64,000 nucleotides of DNA from Echeneis naucrates (lineage: Eukaryota; Chordata; Actinopteri; Carangiformes; Echeneidae): assembly GCF_900963305.1 (NCBI RefSeq), contig NC_042533.1, forward strand, positions 13,150,173 through 13,214,172, written 5' to 3'. This document shows positions 12,618 to 25,015 of this stretch, one piece after another. How positions within the stretch are numbered: position 1 is the stretch's first letter; each line of letters starts with the position of its first letter. Made by a program: the position numbers and the translations under genes. The notes beneath the pieces were generated by a model. That model was not told where the DNA came from. It did not search any database and saw nothing but the letters and a program-made list of their open reading frames with translations.

Positions 12618-14618
12618 TCACACAGACTTGATCATCATTCTGCTGGCCTTGGCTGAGTAAGGTGCAGGACCTTTCCAGGTCCTCCAGTGAACACCAGATG
12701 CCCAACCGATGTTGTCACCAGCAGGATGCCAGTCACCATTGAGGCCAGCAGACCCACAGCTGCTGTACCACCAACCACCACCGAATGATGTGACACATTC
12801 CCTCACAGAGATGTCACCAAAGATGCAGGGGGAGCAGTTGTCATTGTCACGATCAAGGGTGCTGAAGCCGCAGCCGTTCTGGTCAATGCCTGGATGGGCA
12901 CCACGGATGGCGTCACCTGTAAACAGAGAGGGAGATTTAGCCTGGAGTTCATCATTCAGATGCTGCCTTGAAGACAACTGTTGCTCAGTAACAGGATGAT
13001 GGTCCAATCTGAGTTGTAGAGCTAAGTGTGTGGATTAAGTTCAAGAGGCCACCAGAAAGAAAGAGTAGCAGCTTTCACTGACTGAAGCAACTACAAATTA
13101 ACACTTCTGGCTTTCAGTGAGCCTGTAAAGTGTTGAGAAATAAATAAAAACCTCCCCTTGGATTAATGTTTCTAATTAGGCTCAACTCACTACAGACTGT
13201 CAGTCTACCTGTTCATTTATAGCAAGGGAAGATTGTAAAAGCAGAACAGCTGAAGTTTAACAGCAGGTGGAGCTTCCTTTGACAGGACAAGTGCTTCATT
13301 GGAAATCTTACCAAGGGGATATAAGGATTTGTACTGCCATCTTTCAATATGTAGAAGTGTTGATGCATTTACACAACTTCACTAAGAGATTGAACTGACT
13401 GTCTTTAGAAAAGTCAAGAGTTAAAGCTCAGCAGTTAGAGCTTCTGTACCTGCAGTTCCACTGTATTTCCCAACATGCAACTTGAAGTTTTCTTCCTCAC
13501 TTCCCAGTTTGAAGTCTTGATACTCAGCAAAAGCAGTGCCACCTTCGTAGTCCCACAAGTCCACCCTCAAGACCCACTTCTTGGTCTTATCCTTGGTCAG
13601 AGAGAAAATGTTCTGCAGACCGAGCCAGTGGTCCTCTGTGGGAAGCAGAGAGGACAACTGAGGATTTTCCCTGTTTGAGACATCTTTGAGTAATCTGAAG
13701 CCATATTGTCTCTAAATTAATAGAAACAGTTGTCTTTGCTGCAGGTTTAACATTTGAGGGTAAAACCAGGCAGTGTGTTCCAGCTGCAAGTATCAATCTA
13801 CTCTGAACCATTAGTGAAAGAACTGCCAATATCTATCAGGGGTGTTGTTGCTGCCACATGTTGCCTTCTAGTGCACCAGGTCTTGTTAAAGTTTTATTGA
13901 GTGGATAACTTGTCATCTGAGAAACACTAACTTCCACAGGCTCAATAACTAGAGTGACAGTTTACATCTCAGGGGTTTCTTACTCGTCACATCTCCAAAG
14001 CCATTCTTATAGTCTGCCCAGCTCCTGCTGAAGGAAAGCTCTGGTCCAGTGCGCCTCTGAAGCACCGTCCACCCTCCATCTGCTCTCATCTCACAGTACA
14101 CCTGAACAGGAAGTCCAACATTGCAGTGAGAAAGCTGCTAACTACAGTTTGCTTTGTACACAACATTTCATGTTCAATACCCTGAAAGGACTCTTGACTC
14201 CAGCAGGGAACATTGTATAAGCTCCACTGGATGATTGGTGTGACTCAGCCTTGATCTGCGTGCAGTCTGTTGAAGCAAACATGACAAGAGAAAAAGCAAG
14301 TGAACAGCTAGTCCAGATGTGGTCGCTTGTTGTACGGTCAACAGTTTGTATGTACATGGAATTGTACTGTCAGTGACCATTACCTTGATGAGGACTTGGT
14401 ATCTGCTGTGCCTTCTAGCAAGATGAAAGAAATGTTACAATTTTAATACACAAAGCCACTCATTACATCTAGAAAATAAAGCTACATTTGTAGTTGTCTT
14501 TAATAAATTGAGACAGGGAAACATTAGAGAAGGTTGCTGGTTTCATTCTTACCTGAGTCTCTCCTGTGCAGCTGAAGACAAAAGCCAAGATGAGGCCACA
14601 GTATCCAACAGGACCCAT
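12618..14618 (-). CDS. F4: secreted fibrinogen-domain protein
   Basis: Coding exons are 14553-14618, 14384-14414, 14181-14266, 13984-14101, 13450-13635 and 12618-12916 (261 aa). The gene is intact, with the X-type intron between exons 5 and 4. Exon 6 begins GDAIRGAHPG although its DNA carries the GGGCACCACGG variant, intermediate between the common form and F6/F9. Product and role are as for F1. The poly(A) signal is at 12481-12486. Confidence 0.85.
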
Positions 14619-14863
14619 TTCACCTGATTCTCTGTTAGAAAGTTAACATTTTAATATGCTTTTGAAATAAATGTAGTCTTTTAGTAGAACTTAAGCAGGC
14701 ACAAGAATTACACTTAAAAAAAAAAAAAAAAAGTTTGAAACTGCAATCCAGGTTCAACTTTCCAACATGGAGAGAAGATGACTTAACCTTCATTCACTTT
14801 CAGAGGTTTAAAGTGTACAATACACCAATTAAAAGTCAACCAATTCTTTCTCCAAACACTTAC

Positions 14864-14979
14864 CTGGTGTTGTGAGACCTTTTATTCTTTACTTTTACTA
14901 CAAACTGCCTCAATGAAACACAGCGTCCTAAAGCAGAAGTTAAACACATCTACCTGAGGCAGGGAGGAGACCTTATATA
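14864..14979 (-). promoter_or_regulatory. F4 TATA promoter and non-coding exon
   Basis: Minus-strand TATATAAGG lies at 14979-14971. The non-coding exon ends at 14864 before GTAAGTG. Confidence 0.7.
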
Positions 14980-15204
14980 CTCCACTCTTCAAACCACCTG
15001 CCCTCCTCAGCTGGAACCACTTCACCCTGATGAAAGGTGACACTCCTTCTCTTAATTATTTTCTTTCTTTTTAACCTCAGCCATGACGTGCTTTAGTGTA
15101 AACCTGTCATGTTCCAAACAAATCCTCAAACAAATATATTTCATAGATTCCTACCTCGTCTCGAAAGTGTCTGCTGTAAACGAAACGCTGTGACTCTGCA
15201 TCTG

Positions 15205-16020
15205 TAGAAATAGATGCACAAATGGGGGTTCAAAATGTGGGCATGTGTGGGACAAAGTGGTTTTGTGTACGACTGTGATGTTTGTCAGGGGCCAGCACAT
15301 CCAGAAAAGACAAGTTCCGGTGCTGCTGTTAGTGGAGATGTTGTTCTCAAACTGACATCAACCCTTCCTGCACAATGCGTTGACATTTACTTTCCAACTC
15401 TGCTTGGTGCCATCAGGATGATGCAAACATGCCGAGAAGTTCCAAAGTGAAGGCGCCACCATTGCGAAGTTCACCTGTCCACTCTCCACATTTCATTGTC
15501 CAGGCTGGGACATGAACTGGTGACTCTCCAGTTCCCACCCAACATGATAATCGCACAATGGTGCAACAAAGTAATCCACCTGGTGTCCTCTTTTGTTGGT
15601 TTCGTTCCCAAGGCCAGGTGAAATGCTGGGATCGGAAGACCAACACGTCATGGTTCCCAGGCCAGCCATTGTGGAAATCTACAACAGAGTCATAGGTGGT
15701 GTTGATCTTATGAGTATGCTCTCTGCCCTGGACAAATACCGTTTCAAAACCAGAAGCTGGTACTTGTATATTTGGTGGCATAATGTCACACGGGCACTCA
15801 TCAAAGCTTGGACTCTGTACCGAAGAGGCATGAAGGCACTTGGGCCCCGACAAAAATACCATGTCCCTGAGAGGGTTTCAGGCCTCGGTTGGCTCTTGCC
15901 ACACAAGCGCAGTAAAATGGAACATTAGGAAATGCAGACACTGTCCTCTGTACTACTGTCCTCATACCACTTGGAAAATTAAAGAGAAAGAGATCGAAAA
16001 AGGTAGCAGGTAAAAAAAAA
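15205..16020 (+). mobile_element. piggyBac transposase fossil, copy 3 (long form)
   Basis: The first block (HKWGFKMWACVGQSGFVYD, then GDVVLKLTSTLPAQCVDIYF) is at 15214-15412. The second (YNRVIGGVDLMSML onward) is at about 15676-15925. The stretch between them (about 15415-15600) is shorter than in copies 1 and 4. The position where piggyBac normally has an Asp-bearing YFDNFF motif reads DIYFPTLL. The element is dead, kept as a passenger of the tandem spacer. The remaining F4-F5 spacer holds a poly-C tract near 16166 and nothing recognised. Confidence 0.75.
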
Positions 16021-17016
16021 ATCAAGATGCAGATGTTACAGATGGCCAAGAAAAAAGGATTTTGTACAAGGGTTTTATTGAGTCCCCACACTGACAATGG
16101 GGATATAGATAGTACCCCAAATGACATGGACCAAGGCTGGGGATGCCAGGAGACCTGCAGAAGACACCCCCCCCCCAATAGCTTTTCCAGGCCCCCTGAG
16201 TTCAAAATGTTTAACATAAGGATCTCTTGTTTATGGTTGACATCACTGACCTTGTGTCAAAGCTTGGGAGACCATCCAACCCATTAATATGGTTAGGTTT
16301 GCACAAGACGCAATCAAACTCTCAGGGTCATTAACTGCAGAATCTGAGCCAGAGACCCTCAGCTGAACTCAGTCCAAGGAGTGAAGCTTTGCCTGGTTTG
16401 AAGGGCACTGCCCTCCCTGAGCTGGATACTGGTTGAGCTGAGGTCATGTGTGAGGCTGGGAGACTCCCAGTGAGATGAGAGGGCCTGGCTGATTCCCCAG
16501 AAGTTTATCTAATTTGTTTCAGATCCAAAATTAGTCAGTTTGGATTTTACTATTGTTACCAGTACAACAACATTCTTGTAGTGTTTGGCCCTGGTAACTC
16601 TGGCTGAAGTTATCATATACCTTCAGTTCAATGCTGACATACAAGTGAATGTCTCAACATGCGATGAGCCTTTGAAAGGAATCATGTGCCAACTCAATTA
16701 AAATATTTCTCCAATTTACACCTGATCCATGCTGACAGATCACATTCAATGGACTCTTGAGTATAGCACTTACTGCTGGCAAGTCAAATTCCTCCTCAGA
16801 CTGATTTTAGTTGTGACCATAACTTGAGTTTCTGCTGGGAATGAACACATTTGACAAGCAGGTTCTTGACAGTATGTAGTTTATTTGTACATGTTCCAGA
16901 ATGAGAGATGACCACTTTCCTGAACACTGCTGCACAGTCTTCATTAACTGTGTAGGCATGTAAACATTTCATTTGTTGTCCAAAGAAGTCAACATGAAGT
17001 TAAACATGGCTCCTCC

Positions 17017-19111
17017 TCACACAGACTTGATCATCATTCTGCTGGCCTTGGCTGAGTAAGGTGCAGGACCTTTCCAGGTCCTCCAGTGAACACCAGATGC
17101 CCAACCGATGTTGTCACCAGCAGGATGCCAGTCACCATTGAGGCCAGCAGACCCACAGCTGCTGTACCACCAACCACCACCGAATGATGTGACACATTCC
17201 CTCACAGAGATGTCACCAAAGATGCAGGGGGAGCAGTTGTCATTGTCACGATCAAGGGTGCTGAAGCCGCAGCCGTTCTGGTCAATGCCTGGATGGGCGC
17301 CACGGATGGCGTCACCTGTAAACAGAGAGGGAGATTTAGCCTGGAGTTCATCATTCAGATGCTGTCTTGAAGACAACTGTTGCTCAGTAACAGGATGATG
17401 GTCCAATCTGAGCTGTAGAGCTAAATGTGTGGATTAAGTTCAATTGGCCACCAGAAAGAATGAAAGTCAGCTTTCACTGACTAAAGTCAAAAGTTGATTG
17501 AAGCAACTACAAATTAACACTTCTGGCTTTCAGTGAGCCTGTAAAGTGCTGAGAAATAAATAAAAACCTCTCCTTTGGATTAATGTTTCTAATTAGGCTC
17601 AACTCACTACAGACTGTCAGGCTACCTGTTCATTTATAGCAAGGGAAGATTGTAAAAACAGAACAGCTGAAGTTTAACAGCAGTTGGAGCTTCCTTTGAC
17701 AGGACAAGTGAGCTTGATGAAGTGCTTCATTGGAAGTCTTAAAGGGGATATAAGGATTTGTCCTACCAACTTTCAATATGTAGAAGTGTTGATGCATTTA
17801 TGCAGATTCACTAAGATTGAACTGACTTTGTCTTTAGAAAAGTCAAGCGTTAAAGCTCAGCAGTTAGAGCTTCTGTACCTGCAGTTCCACTGTATTTCCC
17901 AACATGCAACTTGAAGTTTTCTTCCTCACTTCCCAGTTTGAAGTCTTGATACTCAGCAAAAGCAGTGCCACCTTCATAGTCCCACAAGTCCACCCTCAAG
18001 ACCCACTTCTTGGTCTTGTCCTTGGTCAGAGAGAAAATGTTCTGCAGACCGAGCCAGTGGTCCTCTGTGGGAAGCAGAGAGGACAACTGAGGATTTTCCC
18101 TGTTTGAGACATCTTTGCATTAATTTAAAGAGACAATATGGCTTCAGATTTTGCAAACACTTGTCTTTGCTGCAGGTTTAACATTTGAGGGTAAAACCAG
18201 GCAGTGTGTCCCAGCTGCAAGTATCAGTCTACTCTGAACCATTAGTGAAAGAACTGCCAATATCTATCAGGGGTGTTGTTGCTGCCACATGTTGCCTTCT
18301 AGTACGCCAGGTCTTGTTAAAGTTTTGAGTGGATAACTTGTAATCTGAGAAACACTAACTTGCACAGGCTCGATAACTAGAGTGACAGTTTACATCTCAG
18401 GGGTTTCTTACTCGTCACATCTCCAAAGCCATTCTTATAGTCTGCCCAGCTCCTGCTGAAGGAAAGCTCTGGTCCAGTGCGCCTCTGAAGCACCGTCCAC
18501 CCTCCATCTGCTCTCATCTCACAGTACACCTGAACAGGAAGTCCAACATTGCAGTGAGAAAGCTGCTGGCTTAGTCATGCTGAGCTGCAAGTGACAGCAG
18601 AAGCCTTCATACATGGACAAGATCAGTTTTGTAAACTGTCACTTATGACTACAGTTTGCTTTGTACACAACATTTCATGTTCGATACCCTGAAAGGACTC
18701 TTGACTCCAGCAGGGAACATTGTATAAGCTCCACTGGATGATTGGGGTGACTCAGCCTTGATCTGCGTGCAGTCTGTTGAAGCAAACATGACAAGAGAAA
18801 AAGCAAATGAACAGCTAGTCCAGATGTGGTCGCTTGTTGTACGGTCAACAGTTTGTATGTACATGGAGTTGTGCTGTCAGTGACCATTACCTTGATGAGG
18901 ACTTGGTATCTGCTGTGTCTTCTAGCAAGATGAAAGAGAAATTATATTTTAATACACAACACCACTCATTACATCTAGAAAATAAAGCTACATTTGTGTA
19001 TTGAGACAGGGAAACATTAGAGAAGGTTGTTGGTTTCATTCTTACCTGAGTCTCTCCTGTGCAGCTGAAGACAAAAGCCAAGATGAGGCCACAGTATCCA
19101 ACAGGACCCAT
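17017..19111 (-). CDS. F5: secreted fibrinogen-domain protein
   Basis: Coding exons are 19046-19111, 18891-18921, 18688-18773, 18412-18529, 17879-18064 and 17017-17315 (261 aa). The gene is intact. The intron between exons 4 and 3 carries a 79-bp block (18571-18649) that is otherwise present only in F8. An upstream stretch near 17710 has a 17-bp local duplication of the AAGTGCTTCAT neighbourhood. The X-type intron separates exons 5 and 4. Product and role are as for F1. Confidence 0.85.
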
Positions 19112-19345
19112 TTCGCCTGATTCTCAGTTAGAAAGTTAATATTTTAATATGCTTTTGAAATAAATGTAGTCTTTTAGTAGAACTTAAGCAGGCACAAGGA
19201 TTATACTAAAAACATTTTGAAACTGCAATCCAGGTTAAAGTTTCCAACATGGAGAGAAGATGACTTAAACTTCATTCACTTTCAGAGGTTTAAAGTGTAC
19301 AATATACCAATCAAAAGTCAACTAATCCTTTCACCAAACACTTAC

Positions 19346-19461
19346 CTGGTGTTGTGAGACCTTTTATTCTTTACTATTACTACAAACTGCCTCAATGAAA
19401 CACAAAGTCCCAAAGCAGAAGCTAAACACATCTTCCTGAGGCAGGAAGGAGACCTTATATA
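19346..19461 (-). promoter_or_regulatory. F5 TATA promoter and non-coding exon
   Basis: Minus-strand TATATAAGG lies at 19461-19453. The non-coding exon ends at 19346 before GTAAGTG. Confidence 0.7.
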
Positions 19462-19687
19462 CTCCACTCTGCAAACCACCTGCCCTCCTCAGCTGGAACC
19501 ACTTCACCCTGATGAAAGGTGGCACTCCTTCTCTTAATTATTTTCTTTCTTTTTAACCTCAGCCATGACGTGCTTTAGTGTAAACCTGTCATGTTCCAAA
19601 CAAATCCTCAAACAAATATATTTCATAGATTCCTACCTCGTCTCGAAAATGTCTGCTGTAAACGAAACGCTGTGACTCTGCATCTGT

Positions 19688-20192
19688 AGAAATAGATGCA
19701 CAAATGGGGGTTCAAAATGTGGGCATGTGCGTGACAAAGTGGTTTTCTGTTGGACTGTGATGTTTGTCAGGGGCCAGCACATCCAGAAAAGGGAAGTTCC
19801 GCTGCTGCTGTTAGCGGAGATGTTGTTCTCAAACTGACATCAACCCTTCCTGCACAATGCGTTGACATTTACTTTCCAACTCTGCTTGGTGCCATCAGGA
19901 TGAACAGGGAACATGGCTAACAGATGATGGGGAAGAAAAAATCTTTTATTGTCATTGTAAACATACACAGGACTCCATATTATGCAAACATGCCAAGAAG
20001 TTCTAACATGAAGGCGCCACCATTGCTAAGTGCACCTGTCCACTCTCCACATTTCATTGTCCAGGTTGGGACATGAACTGGTGACTCTCCAGTTCCCACC
20101 CAACATGATAATCGCACAATGGTGCAACAAAGTAATCCACCTGGTGTCCTCTTTTGTTGGTTTCATTCACATAGCCAGGTGAAATGTTACAG
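19688..20192 (+). mobile_element. piggyBac fossil, copy 4 (410-bp deletion form)
   Basis: This copy keeps only the first transposase block (WGFKMWACA-like) and joins AGGTGAAATG to TTACAGATGG, the same junction as at about 11640. The rest of the F5-F6 spacer (to about 20900) is type B sequence with an 11-C tract near 20318. I see no gene in it. Confidence 0.7.
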
Positions 20193-21171
20193 ATGGCCAA
20201 GAAAAAAGGATTTTGTACAAGGGTTTTATTGAGTCCCCACACTGACAATGGGGATATAGATAGTACCCCAAATCCCATGGACCAAGGCTGGGGATGCCAG
20301 GAGACCTGCAGAAGACACCCCCCCCCCCAATAGCTTTTCCAGGCCCCCTGAGTTCAAAATGTTTAACATAAGGATCTCTTGTTTATGGTTGACATCACTG
20401 ACCTTGTGTCAAAGTTTGGGAGACCATCCAACCCATTAATATGGTTAGGTTTGCACAAGACACAATCAAACTCTCAGGGTCATTAACTGCAGAATCTGAG
20501 CCAGAGACCCTCAGCTGAACTCAGTCCAAGGAGTGAAGCTTTGCCTGGTTTGAAGGGCACTGCCCTCCCTGAGCTGGATACTGTTGGTTACTGGTTGACC
20601 TGAGGTCATGTGTGAGGCTGGGAGACTCCCAGTGAGATGATGAGAGGGCCTGGCTGATTCCTAGACATTTAACTAGTTTGGTTCAGATCCAAAATTAGTC
20701 AGTTTGGATTTTACCATTGTTACCAGTACAACAATGTTCTTGTAGTGTTTGGTCCTGGTAACTCTGGCTGAAGTTATCATCCACCTTCAGCTCAATGCTG
20801 ACATACAGGTGAATGTCTCAACATGTGATGAGCCTTTTTAAAGGAATCGTTTGCCAACTCAATTAAAATATTTCTCCAATTTACACCTGATCCATACTGA
20901 CAGATACCATTCAATGGAATCTTGAGTATAGCACTGACTGCTGGCAAGTCAAATTCCTCCTCAGACTGATTTTAGTTGGGACCATAACTTGAATTTCTGC
21001 TGGGAATGAACACATTTGACAAGCAGGTTCTGCAGACAGTATGTAGTTTATTTGTACATGTTCCAGAATGAAGGATTACCACTTTCCTGAACACTGCTGC
21101 ACAGTCTTCATTAGCTGCCCAGGCATGTAAACATTTCATTTGTTGTCCAAAGAAGTCAACATGGCTCCTCC

Positions 21172-23465
21172 TCACACAGACTTGATCATCATTCTGCTGG
21201 CCTTGGCTGAGTAAGGTGCAGGACCTTTCCAGGTCCTCCAGTGAACACCAGATGCCCAACCGATGTTGTCACCAGCAGGATGCCAGTCACCATTGAGGCC
21301 AGCAGACCCACAGCTGCTGTACCACCAACCACCACCATACGATGAGACACATTCCCTCACAGAGATGTCACCAAAGATGCAGGGGGAGCAGTTGTCATTG
21401 TCACGATCAAGGGTGCTGAAGCCGCAGCCGTTCTGGTCAATGCCTGGATAGGCACCACGGATGGCGTCACCTGTAAACAGTGAGTGAGATTTAGCCTGGA
21501 GTTCATCATTCAGATGCTGCCTTGAAGACAACTGTTGCTCAGTAACAGGATGATGGTCCAAGCTCCCAGAAGTATACATCTGAGCTGTAGAGCTAAATGT
21601 GTGTATTAAGTTCAAGAGGCCACCAGAAAGAATGAAAGTATAGCAGCTTTCACTGATTGAAGTCGAGGCAGATGGCCGCCCCCCCTGAGCCTGGTTCTGC
21701 TCGAGGTTTCTGCCTCTTAAAGGAAGTTTTTCCTTGCCACTGTTGCCAAGTGCTTGCTCATCGGGGGATCTGTTGGGTCTCTTTAAATAAATTTATAAAG
21801 AGTTTGGTCTAGACCTGCTCTATATGTAAAGTGCCTTGATGTAACTTTGTTATGATTTGGCGCTATACAAATAAATCTGATTTGATTTTGATTTGAAGTC
21901 AAAAGTTGATTGAAGCAACTATAAATTAGCACTTATGGCTTTCATTGAGCCTGTAAAGTGCTTAGAAATAAAAAAAACCTCCCCTTGGATTAATGTTTCT
22001 AATTAGGCTCAACTCACCAGACTGTCAGTCTACCTGTTCTCCATTTATAGTCAGGTAAGATTGTAAAAGCCATTTTGTTTGTTTTAAAGCTGAAGTTTAA
22101 CAGCAGGTGGAGCTTCCTTTGACAGGACAAGTGCTTCATTGGAAATCTTACCAAGGGGATATAAGGATTTGTACTACCGTCTTTCAATATGTAGAGTAGT
22201 AGTGTAGTGTTGATGCATTTATGCAGATTCACTCAGGTTGAACTGACTTTGTCTTTAGAAAAGTCAAGAGTTAAAGCTCAGCAGTTAGAGCTTCTGTACC
22301 TGCAGTTCCACTGTATTTCCCAACATGCAACTTGAAGTTTTCTTCCTCACTTCCCAGTTTGAAGTCTTGATACTCAGCAAAAGCAGTGCCACCTTCATAG
22401 TCCCACAAGTCCACCCTCAAGACCCACTTCTTGGTCTTGTCCTTGGTCAGAGAGAAAATGTTCTGCAGACCGAGCCAGTGGTCCTCTGTGGGAAGCAGAG
22501 AGGACAACTGAGGATTTTTCCTGTTTGAGACATCTTTGCATTCATTTAAAGAGACAATATGACTTCAGATTACTCAAACTGTTGTCTTTGCTGCAGGTTT
22601 AACATTTGAGGGTAAAACCAGGCAGTGTGTCCCAGCTGCAAGTATCAGTCTACTCTGAACCATTAGTGAAAGAACTGCCAATATCTATCAGGGGTGTTGT
22701 TGCTGCCACATGTTGCCTTCTAGTGCGCCAGGTCTTGTTAAAGTTTTATTGAGTGGATAACTTGTCATCTGAGAAACATTAACTTCCACAGGCTCAATAA
22801 AGAGTGACAGTTTACATCTCAGGGGTTTCTTACTCGTCACATCTCCAAAGCCATTCTTATAGTCTGCCCAGCTCCTGCTGAAGGAAAGCTCTGGTCCAGT
22901 GCGCCTCTGAAGCACCGTCCACCCTCCATCTGCTCTCATCTCACAGTACACCTGAACAGGAAGTCCAACATTGCAGTGAGAAAGCTGCTAACTACAGTTT
23001 GCTTTGTACACAACATTTCATGTTCGATACCCTGAAAGGACTCTTGACTCCAGCAGGGAACATTGTATAAGCTCCACTGGATGATTGGGGTGACTCAGCC
23101 TTGATCTGCGTGCAGTCTGTTGAAGCAAACATGACAAGAGAAAAAGCAAATGAACAGCTAGTCCAGATGTGGTCGCTTGTTGTACAGTCCTCAGTTTGTA
23201 TGTACATGGAATTGTACTGTCAGTGACCATTACCTTGATGAGGACTTGGTATCTGCTGTGTCTTCTAGCAAGATGAAAGAAGTTATATTTTAATACACAA
23301 CACCACTCATTACATCTAGAAAATAAAGCTACATTTGTAGTTGTCTTTAATAAATTGAGACAGGGCAACATTAGAGAAGGTTGCTGGTTTCATTCTTACC
23401 TGAGTCTCTCCTGTGCAGCTGAAGACAAAAGCCAAGATGAGGCCACAGTATCCAACAGGACCCAT
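21172..23465 (-). CDS. F6: secreted fibrinogen-domain protein
   Basis: Coding exons are 23400-23465, 23234-23264, 23031-23116, 22834-22951, 22300-22485 and 21172-21470 (261 aa). The gene is intact. Exon 6 differs from its neighbours and agrees with F9 at two places: GAYPGIDQ (others GAHPGIDQ) and CVSSYGGGWW (others CVTSFGGGWW). The last intron holds a LINE 3' end insertion (21665-21892) that no other copy has. Product and role are as for F1. The poly(A) signal is at 21047-21052. Confidence 0.85.
21657..21900 (+). mobile_element. LINE 3'-end insertion in F6 last intron
   Basis: This 228-bp insert (21665-21892) is flanked by the 8-bp direct repeat TTGAAGTC (21657-21664 and 21893-21900). The words CTGCTCGAGGTTTCTGCC, GGAAGTTTTTCCTTGCCACT and GATTTGGCGCTATACAAATA, and a TGATTTGATTT tail, mark a common teleost non-LTR 3' end (5'-truncated LINE or LINE-mobilised SINE; family not assigned). 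The matching places in the other units are empty (for example CACTGACTGAAGTCAAGTTG in F2), which confirms a recent insertion after the array formed. Confidence 0.8.
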
Positions 23466-23700
23466 TTCACCTGATTCTCAGTGAGCAAGTTAACATTTTA
23501 ATATGCTTTTGAAATAAATGTAGTCTTTTAGTAGAACTTAAGCAGGCACAAGGATTATACTTAAAAAAAGTTTGAAACTGCAAGTCAGGTTAAAGTTTCC
23601 AACATGGAGAGAAGATGACGTTACCTTCATTCATTTTCAGAGGTTTAAAGTGTACAATATACCAATTAAAAGTCAACTAATTCTTTCACCAAACACTTAC

Positions 23701-23816
23701 CTGGTGTTGCGAGACCTTTTATTCTTTACTAGTACTACAAACTACCTCAATGAAACACAGCGTCCCAAAGCAGAAGCTAAACACATCTACCTGAGGCAGG
23801 AAGGAGACCTTATATA
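23701..23816 (-). promoter_or_regulatory. F6 TATA promoter and non-coding exon
   Basis: Minus-strand TATATAAGG lies at 23816-23808. The non-coding exon ends at 23701 before GTAAGTG. Confidence 0.7.
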
Positions 23817-24049
23817 CTCCACTCTGCAAACCACCTGCCCTCCTCAGCTGGAACCACTTCACCCTGATGAAAGGTGACACTCCTTCTCTTCATTATTTTT
23901 TTCTTTTTAACCTCAGCCATGACGTGCTTTAGTGTAAACCTGTCATGTTCCAAACAAATCCTCAAACAAATATATTTCATAGATTCCTACCTCGTCTCAT
24001 AAATGTCTGCTGTAAACGAAACGCTGTGACTCTGCATCTGTAGAAATAG

Positions 24050-25015
24050 ATGCACAAATGGGGGTTCAAAATATGAGCATGTGTGGGACAAAGTGGTTTT
24101 CTGTAGGACTGTGATGTTTGTCAGGGGCCAGCACATCCAGAAAAGAGAAGTTGTGGTGCTGCTGTTAGTGGAGATGTTGTTCTCAAACTGACATCAACCC
24201 TTCCTGCACAATGCGTTGATATTTACTTTACAACTCTGCTTGGTGCCATCAGGATGAACAGGGAACATGGCTAATAGATGATGGGGAAGAAAAAATCTTT
24301 TATTGTCATTGTAAACATACACAGGACTCCATATTATGCAAACATGCCAAGAAGTTCCAAAGTGAAGGCGCCACCATTGCTAAGTGCACCTGTCCACTCT
24401 CCACATTTCATTGTCCAGGCTGGGACATGAACTGGTGACATTCCAGTTCCCACGCCAAGTCCCAACCCGCTGAGCCGCTGCCGCTCCTCAGGAAACAGGT
24501 AAGAAGGCCCATGGATCCTATAGTCAACTAAAACAACATGATAATCGCACAATGGTGCAACAAAGTAATCCACCTGGTGTCCTCTTTTGTTGGTTCGTTC
24601 ACATAGCCAGGTGAAATGCTGGGATCGGAAGACCAACACGTCATGGTTCCCAGGCCAGCCATTGTGGAAATCTACAACAGAGTCATGGGTGGTGTTGATC
24701 TTATGAGTATGCTCTCTGCCCTGGACAAATACCGTTTCAAAACCAGAAGCTGGTTCTTGTATATTTGGTGGCATAATGTCACACGGGCACTCATCAAAGC
24801 TTGGACTCTGTACCGAAGAGGCATGAAGGCACTTGGGCCCCGACAAAAATACCATGTCCCTGAGAGGGTTTCAGGCCTCGGTTGGCTCTTGCCACACAAG
24901 CGCATTAAAATGGAACATTAGGAAATGCAGACACTGTCCTCTGTACTACTGTCCTCATACCACTTGGAAAATTAAAGACAAAAGAGATCGAAAAAGGTAG
25001 CAGGTAAAAAAAAAA
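24050..25015 (+). mobile_element. piggyBac transposase fossil, copy 5 (longest form)
   Basis: Both transposase blocks are present (YNRVMGGVDLMSML near 24673). The segment between them keeps about 75 bp (24456-24535) missing from every other copy. That piece reads like the end of a nested repeat (CCGCTGAGCCGCTGCCGC), so the other copies probably lost it. The F6-F7 spacer continues with a 13-C tract near 25163 and unclassified sequence to about 25740. Confidence 0.7.
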
